A model generated the notes under the pieces. The model saw nothing but the letters and a program-made list of their open reading frames with translations. It was not told where the DNA came from and did no database searches. The translations under genes and the position numbers were made by a program. Positions 34,049-45,502 of a DNA stretch of 64,000 nt are shown here, piece by piece (positions within the stretch are counted from its first letter, which is position 1; every line of letters begins with the position of its first letter). This stretch comes from Cynocephalus volans (Eukaryota; Chordata; Mammalia; Dermoptera; Cynocephalidae): positions 27,193,577-27,257,576 of the forward strand of contig NC_084462.1 in the NCBI RefSeq assembly GCF_027409185.1. The letters are read 5' to 3'.

Positions 34049-37000
34049 TGCCTTTTGACAACACCTGGCCTTGTCCCTCCTGATTTGTGTCCTGATTCTC
34101 AGCTTTGGACACTGGATTTTGTTTGGCTGTCCTTTCTCCCTGAGGCCCTTCCTCCTTGGTCACCTTTGTTGCACATAGCTTCTGTTGGTAACTTCTGTGT
34201 TGGTCACATGGGTCTATGCCACCCAGAAGTGGCCTCCCAAAGTTACTCACTCAGAGACCTTGCCCAGTGAAGAAGCCTTTTGTAATTGGTCACTTCTGCC
34301 CAGGTACCATCTTGTGTGCTCTGCTTAGGGCTGCCAAATACAGTTGCATGGGCTGAGCACTGCACAACTTTGGGGGTATCTTCTGATCCTGGCCTTCCCA
34401 GTGTTTGCCTGTTAAGCCTAGCTTGTAGCATATAACAGAAATAATTTTCCAGAAAAATCTTTTGATGCTAAATCAGAGGTCACATGGAGTGTCTGAATAT
34501 GATGCCATTGCAGTAAGTAAACCTGTGGCCCAAACTACCAAACCTGTTTGACTTTGGTCATGTTGGAGATGGGAGGGATATGAGAGATTCTCAATGATTC
34601 AAGTGGTTGCAAGCTGGCAGCCACAGATGTATTTCTTTAGAATTTTTAGTTAAACTTGAAATCTGTAGCCAATGCATAAACACTTTGGTTCACCTGAATC
34701 CCCACCACTCCTTGATGTCTTCCATCAGCTTCATGCACTGACCTTTCCTCTCTGGTTCTTGATGTTATCTGAGGTGTGGTCTCTGATTTAATTCAGTTTC
34801 CTAGTAAAAATTGCTGGTTAGAAAAGAAAAATAATTTGCCCAAGGTCCATACCACAAGTCAGTGCCAAAATTTGAGGGAGATCCAGCCTCGTGTCTGGGT
34901 CCAGGTTGTGTTCAAAGATTCTAGAGGTTCTGAGCTGGGATTTGGAGCCAGGCAGTTCACCTGCTATGGGTACCAGTCAGACTATCTCACAGAGATGATG
35001 GCAGGAATAAGTTAATCCAAATCAGTTAAGTAGAGATCCATTGAAACAACTTGACAGTAATAAAAATACCTGTCTCATAGGGTTGTGGAAAGTATTAAAC
35101 GAGGTAATGCATGAAAAATGTTCAGCACATTGCCTCCCATTTGAGCATTTGGAAACACCAGCTCTTACTATTATTCTCTTAGTCATACTCAGTAACATCT
35201 TAAGTTTTGGGGGCTAGTGTACTCTTTGGCACAGAGTAGATACACAGAAGTTGGATAAGTAAATGAACAGGCCGTGGTTTCCTGGTTTATCTAATGAATA
35301 GCTCCCTGGTTGGGCCTGAGTTGAGGGTTCCCTGGACGAGGACAGCACTGGGAAGTCCCTGAGTTGGCGGGGCACTGTTTCAGAGGGTGGCGTGCAGAAG
35401 CACAGGCAGGTTGACCAGGAGATCTCAGCAGGTGCTTACTGCACCTGGACCATGACCTGAACACACTGGCCTGCCTCCGTACAGAGCCTTGGGAGAACTG
35501 TGTGCTTGGAGGAATCCGTGCATTTCTGGTTGTGCGGCCTCAAGAAAGACATCGAGGCACAAAGCCAGCTCAGAAGTGACAAGTAAAATGATGGCGGGAT
35601 CCAGCCTGGGAAGACAAAGGCTGCAGCAAGGGTGCAGATGGGCAGGCAGAACATTGGCTCCAGGGCAGAAGACCAGGGTGTGTGTCATGCCTCTGCCCCT
35701 AACCAGTTGTGTGATCTTGGGTTTGTTGTTTTACCTTTTATTTTCATTAAAGTTATACATGTGCATAGTTACAAGAGGCAGACAGTTATACAGACTCATA
35801 ACCAAAAAATAGCAGTCTCCCAACCTAACTCTTTCCCTTTCCCCAACCATCTCCTGCTTCCCCAAAGCAACCAGCTAATTCTTTTAACTGCTTTTGTTTG
35901 TAACCCTTATTAGGAACCTGATGGAAGATAAAGATCTTGCATTCATTTACACATATGTTCCTCCCAGTCCCCATGACCAACACTTTCCCTTCCCCATCCC
36001 CCAGAATTTTAACTGTATATTCAGTGTCAACCTCATCATGACCCTATAATGTTAGGGGCAGCTGAGTTCCTGGTATGCCTTGACGTCTTTTCCTTCCTTG
36101 CATATGTTTTTGCTATTCCTGGAGTAATTAATTATGTTTGCTTGCTTGGGTTTCTGTGTATTAATCACTAGTTGAGCCATAACTCTCCCTCCAGTGTGTA
36201 AATTGCCACTTACTTAATGCAATAGGTGTTCCTTCAATTTCATCATCCTAGAGTCAAGTAAGAAGGCTTTGTAAGAAGTCAGGAATCGTGACGGTGGCGT
36301 AGATTGGTGATGATTGTTGCTGTATGGTGCTTTCTACCCAAATCTCCAAACTGGAAAGTAATTATAGGGCAAATGAAAAGACGCTTCATTGTGCACAGTG
36401 GGAAGTGAGACACATTTAACCCCAAAGGCAGAGCAGGCTGAGCATGTTTATAGTGCCATGAAGAGTTTGGATCAATTCATAGGTGATATAGCTGTGACAT
36501 ATTAGGAAGGAAAGTCTGAGCCATTAAGGGTGTCCTGTGTCATAGAGAATGATCTATACCTCTCACAGATCCCTTTAGGGGCCTAGTTAGAGGCAGAACT
36601 TAGAGGTGAATGGATTAAATTAATCTGATGGCATTAATGATGTTTCTATGGGAGGAGAAAAATGTCCTCTAATACCTAGAAAGACAATAACTGTATCCTA
36701 GGGATGATGGGGAGGATGTGGTCCTCTCCTTTGTGCCCTGTTGCAGTGGCAGCTCAGAGCCTGGGAGTTTTGGAATTTGTTTTCATTTCTTCAGAGTGCC
36801 AGTTGAATATATTTAGAATGTCCTTTGTCATGGGAAATGGAAAATAAAAACCAGGTGATAGGAGAGAGGCTTAAATGCCTGGGGTAGATTCCCAACACTG
36901 TTTTGCCTTAGGTCTCAGTTTGGGGCAGACCTGATTCATGCCTGCCTATAAGACCCTCTAAGCCAATGTTTCCTCATTTGCAAATTACCTTACATAATAG
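34049..37000. other. Intron 1, mostly unassigned
   Basis: About 3 kb without a gene. About 35720-35910 resembles antisense L1 3'-region sequence ('gttatacatgtgcatag', 'aaatagcagtctccc'). About 35080-35240 has MIR-like traces ('catagggttgtggaaagtattaaacgagg'). Remaining sequence shows no family that I can name. Confidence 0.35.
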
Positions 37001-37264
37001 TGCAGGCCCACAATCCCTTATCCACAATTCTGAAATGCCTGGAGCTATGAAAACCAAAAGTTCTTTTTAAAGTTTGGACCAGACCTGCACTTGTTGGACC
37101 CTATTTATAGTCTTTATTATGTGCCCGTCTAGTATGCATAGTCATACACTGTGCCACAACAATATTACTGGGCCTGATTAAAAGGTGTTGCTCACACCCA
37201 CAAATTCTAAATTCTCAAACACACCTTGCCACAAGAGTTTGGGATAAGGGATTGTGCCCCTGTA
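37001..37264. mobile_element. Non-autonomous DNA transposon (MITE), perfect 15-bp TIR core
   Basis: CACAATCCCTTATCC at 37009-37023 is exactly repeated in inverse at 37242-37256 (GGATAAGGGATTGTG). Outside the core the ends still match loosely ('tgcaggcc' against 'tacagggg' on the other strand), so the element is about 264 bp. No transposase frame. The ends resemble pogo/Tigger-type mammalian MITEs; the family is not named. Confidence 0.7.
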
Positions 37265-37534
37265 GTTGTACTCCATTGTGTTTTTGGAAGAATTTGAATG
37301 AGATACCTTTTGTATATATATAAGATGAAGCACTGTGCCAGGCAAATAGTAGGTGCTCAATAAATGTTACCCATTATCCTTATTAATTATTAGTTTTAGA
37401 ATCACACTTATAGGACTAGGAGTGATTAGAGAGACCAACCATCTAAATCCAACTTTCTATGTTCAGTCAAGGTCATGATAAATTACTGTAAACTAGGAAG
37501 AATTGAAGTAGAGTCTTGGTGAGTAATAAAAAGA

Positions 37535-37690
37535 TCCAGATGGAACTTGATTCAAATTCTGTCTCTGCCCCTTACCACCTCTGTGATGTTGGGCAAATGC
37601 CTTAACCTCTTTGCCTCTGTTCCTCATCTGTATAATGGAGATAACATTCTTGTCTCACAGGGTTGCCCAGGATCCAGTGAAACCCAAGGC
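37535..37690 (+). repeat. MIR element
   Basis: Sense MIR: 'gattcaaattctgtctctgccccttacc', 'gggcaaatgccttaacctc', 'ctcatctgtataatggagataac', 'tctcacagggttgcccagg'. Confidence 0.85.
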
Positions 37691-37764
37691 AGTGTATTGA
37701 AATGAATGGCCCTGGATGTGATGTACTGACCTAAGCTCATCACCTCTGATTTTCTTGCCCCAAA

Positions 37765-38165
37765 TGCATAACCTTAATCCTACCATGAGAAAACATCAGG
37801 CAAACCCATATTGAGGAATGGTCTACAAAATACCTCATAAGTACCCTTCATGAAAGACCAGGAAAGGCTCAGGAACTGCCCCAGCCTGGAGGAGGCTAAG
37901 GAGGCATGGCAATGTATGCACGTGGGATCCTGGATTGGATCTTGGAACAGAAAGAAGATAGCAGTGGAAAAACTGGTGAAATCCAAGTTAATTCTATAGT
38001 ATAGTTAATAGTATTATACCAAGGTACATTTCTTGGTTTTGGTGACTTTTCTATGGTTATATAAGATGTTAATTAATATAAGAGGAAGCTGGGCAAAGGG
38101 TGTTCAGGAACTATTTTTGCAGCTCTTCTGACGGTCTAAAATTTTCTCAAACTAAAATGTTAAAA
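37765..38165 (+). mobile_element. Old L1-type 3' UTR
   Basis: Same family as 14935-15815: 'ccatgagaaaacatcaggcaaaccc', 'catgaaagaccaggaaaggctc', 'gtgggatcctggattggatcttgg', 'ctatggttatataagatgttaa', 'gcagctcttctgacggtc', ending in an A-rich stretch. Here it is uninterrupted and gives the reference for the split copy. Confidence 0.6.
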
Positions 38166-38770
38166 AGAAAAAAGTGGCATGTTGCTTGGGAAACCCCTAC
38201 TCACAGGTAGGTAGATGTGTGTTCCCTTGCCCCTGTGGAGCGCTTCATCCCTGTGACACCAGACACCCCCACATGCAGAAGTGGACAGGACAGGGTGGTC
38301 TCTAAGAAGGGAAAGTGTGAACAGTCCTGGCTGTATCTGAGGCCATTTATGCAGTCTAGCAGGAATGTTTCTGTCTGCCTCTACCTGTGCAGTGGGCCTG
38401 CACAGAGCAGTAGTAAGACTTTGCAGTCAGACTCCAGTTTTATTCCTTGTTATCTTGGGGAGACCTGGGAAAGTTATGCATCCGTAATATGGGATATTGC
38501 ACTGACATTTGGGCTCACAGAGTGAGTTGAATGAGAGTGTCCAGAGCAGTAGCCAGTGCTGGTTTTTGCCCCCACCCTCCTTAGTGCCTTCCCTAATGCT
38601 TCCAGTGGAAGTTCCCCCCACCCTCCAGGTTCCCCATGGCACTCACTTGGTGCCCCTCCAAGGCTGCTTTTTAGGCCTTAGTCCCATAGTTTGTGTTTCT
38701 TGTCTGCCCTACGACCTAGAGCTCCAGTAGGCCACAGGGCTTTTCACATAGGGGACACTGAGGAAATGTG

Positions 38771-39000
38771 TTGAGTGAATGAGTGAGTGAGTGAGTGAAT
38801 GAATGAGTGACTGAATAAATGAGTGAGTAAATAAGTGATTAGATGAGTGGTTGAATGAGTGAGTGAGTGAATGAGTGAATGAATGAGTGAGTGATTAGAT
38901 GAGGGAATGAGTGGTTGAATGAGTGAGTGAGTGATTAGATGAGTGGGTAATTGAATGAGAGAGTGAATCATTGAGTGAATAAATGAATAATGAGTAAATG
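38771..39000. repeat. Tetranucleotide minisatellite (TGAG/TGAA/TGAT variants)
   Basis: About 230 bp made of GAGT/GAAT-type 4-mers with a higher-order pattern: the block 'gtgattagatgag' recurs near 38835, 38891 and 38932. Sequence on the complementary strand reads as a run of Ser/His/Leu/Ile codons, which explains the 100-codon minus frame there. Not coding. Confidence 0.92.
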
Positions 39001-40755
39001 TATGCCCCTCCTGCTTCTCTGAAAGAGGGCTATCTGTGTACCACATATGATTATTGGCCCAAATAGTTGTCCCATGTCAGGCTGTTCTCCAGGGTGACTT
39101 TGGAAATGTTCAGACCAAACACATCCTCTTGTTATTTTTCCCCCACTATCCTGGGTGCCAGTCACCTATCTGAAAAAAGCAATTAGCTTCTTTCCTTACA
39201 CTGAACATCTCAAGCTTGAAAGCTGTCAGTGCCTCGGAATTCTTCTGGCTTCTGTCCTTGTTGCTGAGAACTTTTTGCCACAGGAAATCAGGCTCATTTT
39301 GAGGGCCAAATAGTCTCTAAATATAGCCTTCCAGTACAGATATTTAAAGAGCTGTGTGGATGATGTTATGTCTGAACAGAGAAGGGGAAGAAAATAACTT
39401 TTTCTTTTTCTATAAGGAAGAGTAGAGTTACACCAGGCTTTTTGTGGGACTCCAGAGAGCAGAGTGATGGTGTAGTGTTGATGTTTTAATTATGGAATTA
39501 CCAGATGTTCACCCGAGGACTATCACCAGCTGCCAGGCACTCAGTCATTTCCTGATAATTCCTTCTCGTCTCTATTTAAAAATACCTCCTCCTCGGAAAG
39601 TGACCTCAGACGAATGTGCCCTCCCCTCCAAGCCCAGGAGACTATGTGCAGGGGAGGTGTTGGTGAGAGCCACTCTTCCCCTCATTCCAGGACCCGCAGG
39701 GGGCCACATGGAGGAGCCCACTCTGAGAGAGCTGACCCCTCACCCCCCATAGCATCACTCTCCCCCAAGCGCTGGTTGACAGGCAGCAGGTGACAAGGGA
39801 TGGGGCTCTGGAATCTTTACTGGGGAAAAGCTGCAGATGCAGAAGCCAGGATATAGTTCCTGCCTCGGAGAGAGGCCTGGACTGAAATTCCACTCATGCT
39901 GATCCTGCTGGCCTCCCAGGGCCTTCCGTGGGGCAGACGACTCCCCACCTGCTTTCTCCTCTGGTCTCCATCTCAGGCTTATTAGGTGGTCAGGCTGACG
40001 TCAAGGGAGTGTGCAACTTTTGAGATGATGTTGTTTTTGTAACTCAAATGTCCCTTCTAGATTATAAATAGGACTATTCTAAGAGTTCTTCTGAACTTTC
40101 TTTGGGACTGAACTTATAACTCTTTTGAGAATTTCAGTAAGAAGCTCTTCATAGTGAACTGTCTTAGTCTTTGCATGTCTGAAGATTTCTATGTTTCACC
40201 ATCTCCCCCCCACCAAGATTTTATTGGTACTTGTTTGATCAGCACACAAATATTATGAATTATTAATACTAGTATTAAAAAGCCTAAGCAACATACTTGT
40301 AATACTTTGCTTAAAAGTTTCTCAAGTGGTGTTCCAACTTAAAATTTGGAGACAATTTATCCACAAATAGAGGACATCAGAATTCAGAATCTTAAAGTAT
40401 TGTCATTATACCCACAGCACATTAACAGTTTTGGGGAAATTCTAGACCTTCACTAGCAGGATATTTCTAGGATGATGAACAATTCTGATAAAGAGACAAA
40501 AGACCATGTAGAAGACAGAGACATCAATAGTAGGGAAAAACACAAATATGACAGATGGGTAATTTAAAATGTTTGGTTTTGTGACTCTGTCATTTGGGTT
40601 TTGTGTCATTTTGGATGATTTTTTATAATGTCCTTTATAGTCTATGGAATGTTAAGTGTACATCAGACAAAGCCTCCTTCAATCAAACATTCACTAATTT
40701 CTGATTTTACTGAAATTAAATAACCAGCACATGATTTTACCTCTTAAAAAGGCAT
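39001..40755. other. Intron 1, no gene seen
   Basis: The first half is mixed, and 40020-40755 is AT-rich. No gene or nameable repeat. Confidence 0.35.
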
Positions 40756-42715
40756 TTGGAATGAACACCAATCCTTTTCAAACTTTTTCAAAAAAACTGA
40801 AGAGGAAGAAACACTCCTCAATTCGTCTGTGAAGCCGGCATTGCCCTGACACCAAAGCCAGACAAAGACACTACATGAAAAGAAAACTACAGACCAATAT
40901 TCCTTATGAACACTGATGCAAATATCAACATAGTACTAGCAAATTTAAGTTAGCAGCATATTAAAAAAGGGTTATACACCATGACCAAGTGGGATTTGGA
41001 ATGCAAAGATGGTTTAACATATGAAAACTAATCAATGTAATATACCATATTAACAGAATGAAGTGGGGGAAAACCCCACGTGATCATCTCAATTGATGCA
41101 GAAAAAGCATTTGACAAAATCTTACACCCTTTTATAATAATAACACTCAACCAACCAGTAATAGAAGGAAACTACCTCAATGTATAATAAAAATCATATA
41201 AAAAAACCCACTGTGAACATCATACTCAACAGTGAAAGACCAAAAGCCTTTCTTCTAAGATCAGAAACTAGACAAAGGTGCCCACTTTTGCCACGTCTTT
41301 TCAACATAGTGCTGGAAGTCCTAGCCCGAGCAATTATGCAAGAAAAACAAATAAAGGCATTCATATTGGAAAGAGAGAAGTAAAATTATCTCTGTTCACT
41401 GATGATGTAATCTTATCCTAAATGATATATCCTAAAGATTCCATGCAAAAAACACAAAACTGGTTAGAACCAATAAACAAATTCAGCAAAGTAGCAATAT
41501 GCAAAGTTGACACAAAAAACAGTTGCGTTTCTATATACTAACAATAAACAATCTGAAAAGGAAATTAAGAACACAATTCCATTTACAATAGCACCAAAAT
41601 AATAAAATACTTAGGAGCTAACTTAACCAAGGAGGTGAAAGACTTGTAACAATGAAAACTACCAAAAATTTCTGAAAAAATTAAAGAAGACATAAATAAA
41701 TGGAAACAGATCCCATGTTCATGGGTTGGAAGATTTAATATTAAGATGTCAATACTACCCGAAGTGATCTACAGATTTAATAGGATCTCTATCAAAACGC
41801 TTGTGATATTTTTTGCAGAAATAAAAAAAACCTATCTAAAAATTCACATGGACTCTCAAGGGTCCCTGATCAGCCAAAACTGTCCTGATAAAGAAGAACA
41901 AAGCTGCAGGACTCATGTTTTCTGATTTCAAAACTTACTACAAAGCTACAGTAATCAGTGCTGTAATCAGTACAGTAATCAGTAATCAACACAGTACTAG
42001 CATAAAGACAGACATATAGATCAATGAAACAGAATAGAGAATACAGAAATAAACCCTCATATATGTGATCAAATGATTTTTAGCAAGGTGCCAAGACTAT
42101 TCAAAGGGCAAAAGACAATCTTTTTAACAAATAATGTTGGAAAAACTGGATGTACACGTGCAAAAAAATGAAGTCCGACACTTACCTAATACCATATACA
42201 AAAAGTAACTTAAAATTGATCCATGACCGAAATGTAAGACCAAACACTATAAGAATCCTAAAAGAAAACATTGGGCAAAATCTTCATGACATTGGATTTG
42301 ACAGTGATGTCTTGGATTTGACACTAAAGGGACAGGCAACAACAACAAAATAGGCAAAATAAACTTCAGGAAAATTAACAAACTTTGTGCATCAAAAGAC
42401 ACTGTCAACAGAGTGAAAAGGCAACACACAGAGTGGGAGAAAATATTTGCAAATCATATATCCGATAAAGGGTTAATATTCAGAATATATAGAAAACTCC
42501 TAAAACTCAATGACAAAAAAATAACCAGCCTGATTCAGAAATGGATAAAGGACTTGTATCAACATTTCTCCAAAGAAGATATGTACAAAAGGTCAGTAAG
42601 CACATGAAAAGATGCTCAAAATCACTAATCATTAGGAAAATGCAAATCAAAACTACAATGAGATACCACCCCACACCCATTCGGATGGCCACTTTATAAA
42701 AAAAAAAACAAAAAC

Positions 42716-42770
42716 AGTGCTGATAACACCAAGGTCAAGGGTTTGGATCCCCAGGCCGACCAGCCACCAA
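42716..42770 (+). mobile_element. CYN-type SINE fragment inside L1
   Basis: 'agtgctgataacaccaaggtcaagggtttggatcc' is the 3' half of a CYN-like tRNA-Ile monomer, including a B-box variant. It follows an A-rich run and breaks the L1 sequence that resumes at 'aagtggcataaatgtggag'. No clear target duplication, and the A-box half is missing. Confidence 0.65.
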
Positions 42771-42999
42771 GTGGCATAAATGTGGAGAAATAGGAACTTT
42801 TCTACAGTGATGGTGGGAATGAGAATGGTGCAGACACTATGGAAAACAATATAGCAGCTCCTCAAAATATTAAAACTAGAATTACCATATGATTCAGCAA
42901 TTCCACTTATAAATGTATACTCAAAAGAATTGAAGGCACAGCCTCAAAGAGAAATTTTTACACTCATGTTCGTAGCATCATTATTTGCATAAGCTAAAA

Positions 43000-43074
43000 G
43001 GGTACTTCAAAAGTTCATGGAAAGATTCATATTATCTTTTAATTCTGTTTTTCCACGAACTTTCTGAGGTACCC
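43000..43074. mobile_element. Palindromic mariner-like MITE, 75 bp
   Basis: Starts GGGTACTTCAAAAGTTC and ends GAACTTTCTGAGGTACCC, near-perfect inverted repeats that leave a short AT-rich centre ('agattcatattatcttttaat'). It sits in the 3' part of the old L1 at 40760-43290. A second member is at 63747-63990. The length, AT centre and GAGGGTACTTC-type ends fit Tc1/mariner MITEs. No coding capacity. Confidence 0.82.
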
Positions 43075-43449
43075 TCATACATACAAGTAATATTATTTAG
43101 CCCTAAAGAGGAAGGAGATCCTGCCACAATGTGGATGAACCTTGAGGACTTGAGGTGATGGCTACACAATAATGTGAATGTACTTAATACCACTGACTGT
43201 ACACTTAAAGATGGTTAAGATAGTAAATTTTATGTTATGTATATTTTACAACATAAAAATCGGAAAAGAAAGAAAGAAAAAGGTATTTGTACTTATTTAA
43301 AGATGTATTAAAACATGAGATAAAGTGAAATTTCATGCTCTTAAAAATGTATTTCTGGAACTACAGAAACTTTGCATTTTCAAAATAGTTGATTGAACTG
43401 CTTCTTAGAATCATAGGAGAAGGGTAAATAAGAACCACCACCAAGACTG

Positions 43450-43642
43450 GTACGAGATTTCTTTCTTTTCTGCCGCATTTGAGCCTGAAATATTCTCATT
43501 TGTAGATTCTGTTTTTGCTATTAAGTCTTCTTCAGTCTCTGCTTGATGACCCTCCTCTGCTCATTTTCTTTTGCTTCCTTTGTCTTTTATTGAGATGTGT
43601 TTGGTTAAAAGATTTATCCTTTCCTATTGCCTTTTTCTGGCT
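43450..43642 (-). mobile_element. Older L1/HAL1-like element (part 1 of split copy)
   Basis: Antisense, lysine-rich frame (minus strand from about 43650: 'WNLSQKKAIGKDKSF' then 'NKRQRKQKK') that appears to be continued by the sequence at 45503 after removal of the 1.83 kb insertion. I infer an old L1 ORF1-like region. Weakly supported by itself. Confidence 0.4.
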
Positions 43643-43656
43643 AAGATTCCATTTTT

Positions 43657-45488
43657 GTGTTTGTTTGTTTGTTTGTTTATTATGATTGTCTTTAATATTA
43701 GTATGAGGACTTCCTTCTCCTAAAACTGCAGAAGTCACCTCCTACTACTTCAGAACCCCCAGGAAGGAAATATACCCAAATCTGACATGTTCCCTCCTAG
43801 GAATAATATCTTAGAATCTCCCACAATGCTTAGCATAAAGAAAGTCATATTTTTTTTTTGAAAATATTATCACTTTCTTTTTTATTTATTTAAATGAATA
43901 TTATTTTTTACATTCTATGATGTGGAGCAGTTGAGAGGGAGGGGGAGAGGGGAAAGGAGAAAGAAATGGATGGAAGAAGGAGGAAGGAGGAGGGGCAGGA
44001 TTGAGGCCTGTAGCACCCCTCTCATTCCCACAGGGGAGACCATGGTGCTTCCAGCAGTGGCTTGGTCATTGCCAGGCTGATTGCAGATGTCAGAGGGGTG
44101 TGGCAAAAGCCCTCACCCCACACTACCCCAGCTCGGGAACCTGGGGCCCTTCTTGCTGCAGCTCAATGGTTGTTGCTGGGCTGGTTGTGTGTGTCGGGGG
44201 GGCATGGCCAAGGCCCTCGGCCCCCCACCTCCCTGGCTCAGGAGAGCCTGGGGCACTTCCTACAGTGGTTCAGTGGTTGTCGCTGGACTTGTTACAAGTG
44301 TCAGGGAGGCGTGGCCGAGGCTCTCAGTCCCCCACTGCCCCAGCTTGGGAGAGCCCAGGGTACCTCCTGCGGCAGCTTGGTGGTCATTGCTGGGGTGGTT
44401 GCACATTTCAGGGTGTGTGTGGCCGAGGCCTTCAGCTCCCACCCTCGGGACTGGTTGTGGGTGTTGGGGGGCATGGCTGAGGTCCCTAGCCCTCCCCCCT
44501 TTCTGGCTTGGTAGCTCACTGGATTTCCGGTTCTTCTAGGTGCTATAGGTATTCTTTGGTGAAATGAGATCTTTACTAGTTAATATCAAACTTTGTCTCT
44601 GGTTGTGGGTACTTTGCTGTTTCTTCCAGTTCTGTGTTGGATTATTTGCTGTTCCCACCACTTAAACTCTGCACTGGAACTAATTTGTTGTCCTTTGCTT
44701 ACTTCTAAAATGGAGGAACTTCCTGTGGGGACCAGCACTTGAGCTGTGTGGTTGAGCTAAATTGCTGCTTTGCTGCTGATTCCCTAGGGAAGGCTGTTTG
44801 TGTAGCTCTGATTTTAATGGTTGACTTTATAGGAACTTCCGGGTCAAGTGAGATCCGGTGTACCTGGGTTGTGTAGAAACTCTGGTCTGGGCCTGAGACT
44901 TTTCAGCAAACTGCCAGACCAGTCTCCTCTGAGTGGTCCTGCTCTGATTGGGGGGCAGATCAGCTGTCCTTGCTGATCAGGTGTTCTCCTGGTGGCCCAT
45001 CTCTCCCACCTCCCATGCTCCAAACATTTCCCATGGGATGGGGTGTGCTCCAGTCCCTTGTGATGACTCAGCAGCCTCTGAGTGGCTCCTTTTTTTCAGT
45101 TGTTGTGACTCCTTACTCCTATGTGGGTCCACAGGAATCCTATTAGTGGTCTTGCTGGCCTGGGGGCCACCAAGGTCCTCTTCTCCCCTACTGCCTCCAA
45201 GCAGCTTCATCCAAAGGGTACAGCTGTGGCTTTTGCTGGCTCCTGCTCCATGCACTTAGCAACTCCAGCCTTAAAGTGGCAGGGGCTCCAAACAGTTGGA
45301 GTGTTTTTTTCTTTCTTTCATTGTGGCTTCTCCCACCTTCATGCACTCTGTAGGTCTCTCTTCCTCTTCCCCTGATCTCTAGTGGCCCCAGCTTGGCTGT
45401 TGTTGCTTTCTTATAGTTGTAAATTGGTTGATTTGTGGGAGAGAGTGACACTGGGACCATCTATTCTGCCATCTTGACTGGAAGTCTC
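43657..45488 (-). mobile_element. Composite non-autonomous retroelement: L1 5'UTR + VNTR + (AAAC)n tail
   Basis: Length 1832 bp, flanked by perfect 14-bp duplications AAGATTCCATTTTT at 43643-43656 and 45489-45502. Read on the minus strand it starts with CTTCCAGTCAAGATGGC, an L1 5'-UTR start holding a YY1-type CAAGATGGC site. About 965 bp of L1-5'-UTR-like sequence follows (45488 down to 44520), then a tandem array (44520-44049), a pyrimidine-rich tract (about 44000-43920), about 250 bp of unassigned sequence, and a 3' tail of AAAC repeats (43657-43680 in reverse). No ORF1 or ORF2 is present. Target duplication plus A-rich tail indicate L1-machinery insertion. It could instead be a single L1 whose body was lost by splicing or deletion before insertion. 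Confidence 0.8.
44049..44520. repeat. VNTR of about 107-bp units, 4.4 copies
   Basis: Units begin at about 44049, 44150, 44257 and 44364, with a partial fifth from about 44451. Each has the plan 'tgcagctcaatggttgttgctgggctggttg', 'gggcatggccaaggccctc', 'ccccagctcgggagagcc'. The spacing 107/107 is exact between units 2, 3 and 4. All three plus frames stay open for about 150 codons because the unit has few stops. These frames are artefacts of the array. Confidence 0.88.
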
Positions 45489-45502
45489 AAGATTCCATTT
45501 TT

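Larger units (their letters stand above)
40760..43290 (+). mobile_element. Degraded L1, ORF2 from RT region to 3' UTR
   Basis: Long plus-strand L1 of an old subfamily. The reverse-transcriptase region is recognisable: 'gaaaactacagaccaatattcc', 'tcaattgatgcagaaaaagcatttgac', and an active-site remnant reading FTDDVILS at about 41394-41417, followed by a stop. Later: 'gaaactagacaaaggtgccc', 'atccgataaagggttaat', 'gatggctacacaataatgtgaatg', 'acttaaagatggttaagatag'. Frameshifts and stops throughout. A SINE fragment (42716-42770) and a MITE (43000-43074) sit inside it. Confidence 0.9.

Noticed and set aside
38771..39000. CRISPR-like regular repeats
   Set aside because: A tetranucleotide array in a mammalian genome, without spacers or direct repeats of CRISPR type.
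44001..44539. Three overlapping plus-strand frames of about 150-159 codons
   Set aside because: All three frames are open at once because they lie in the 107-bp tandem array; repeat units with few stops explain this.
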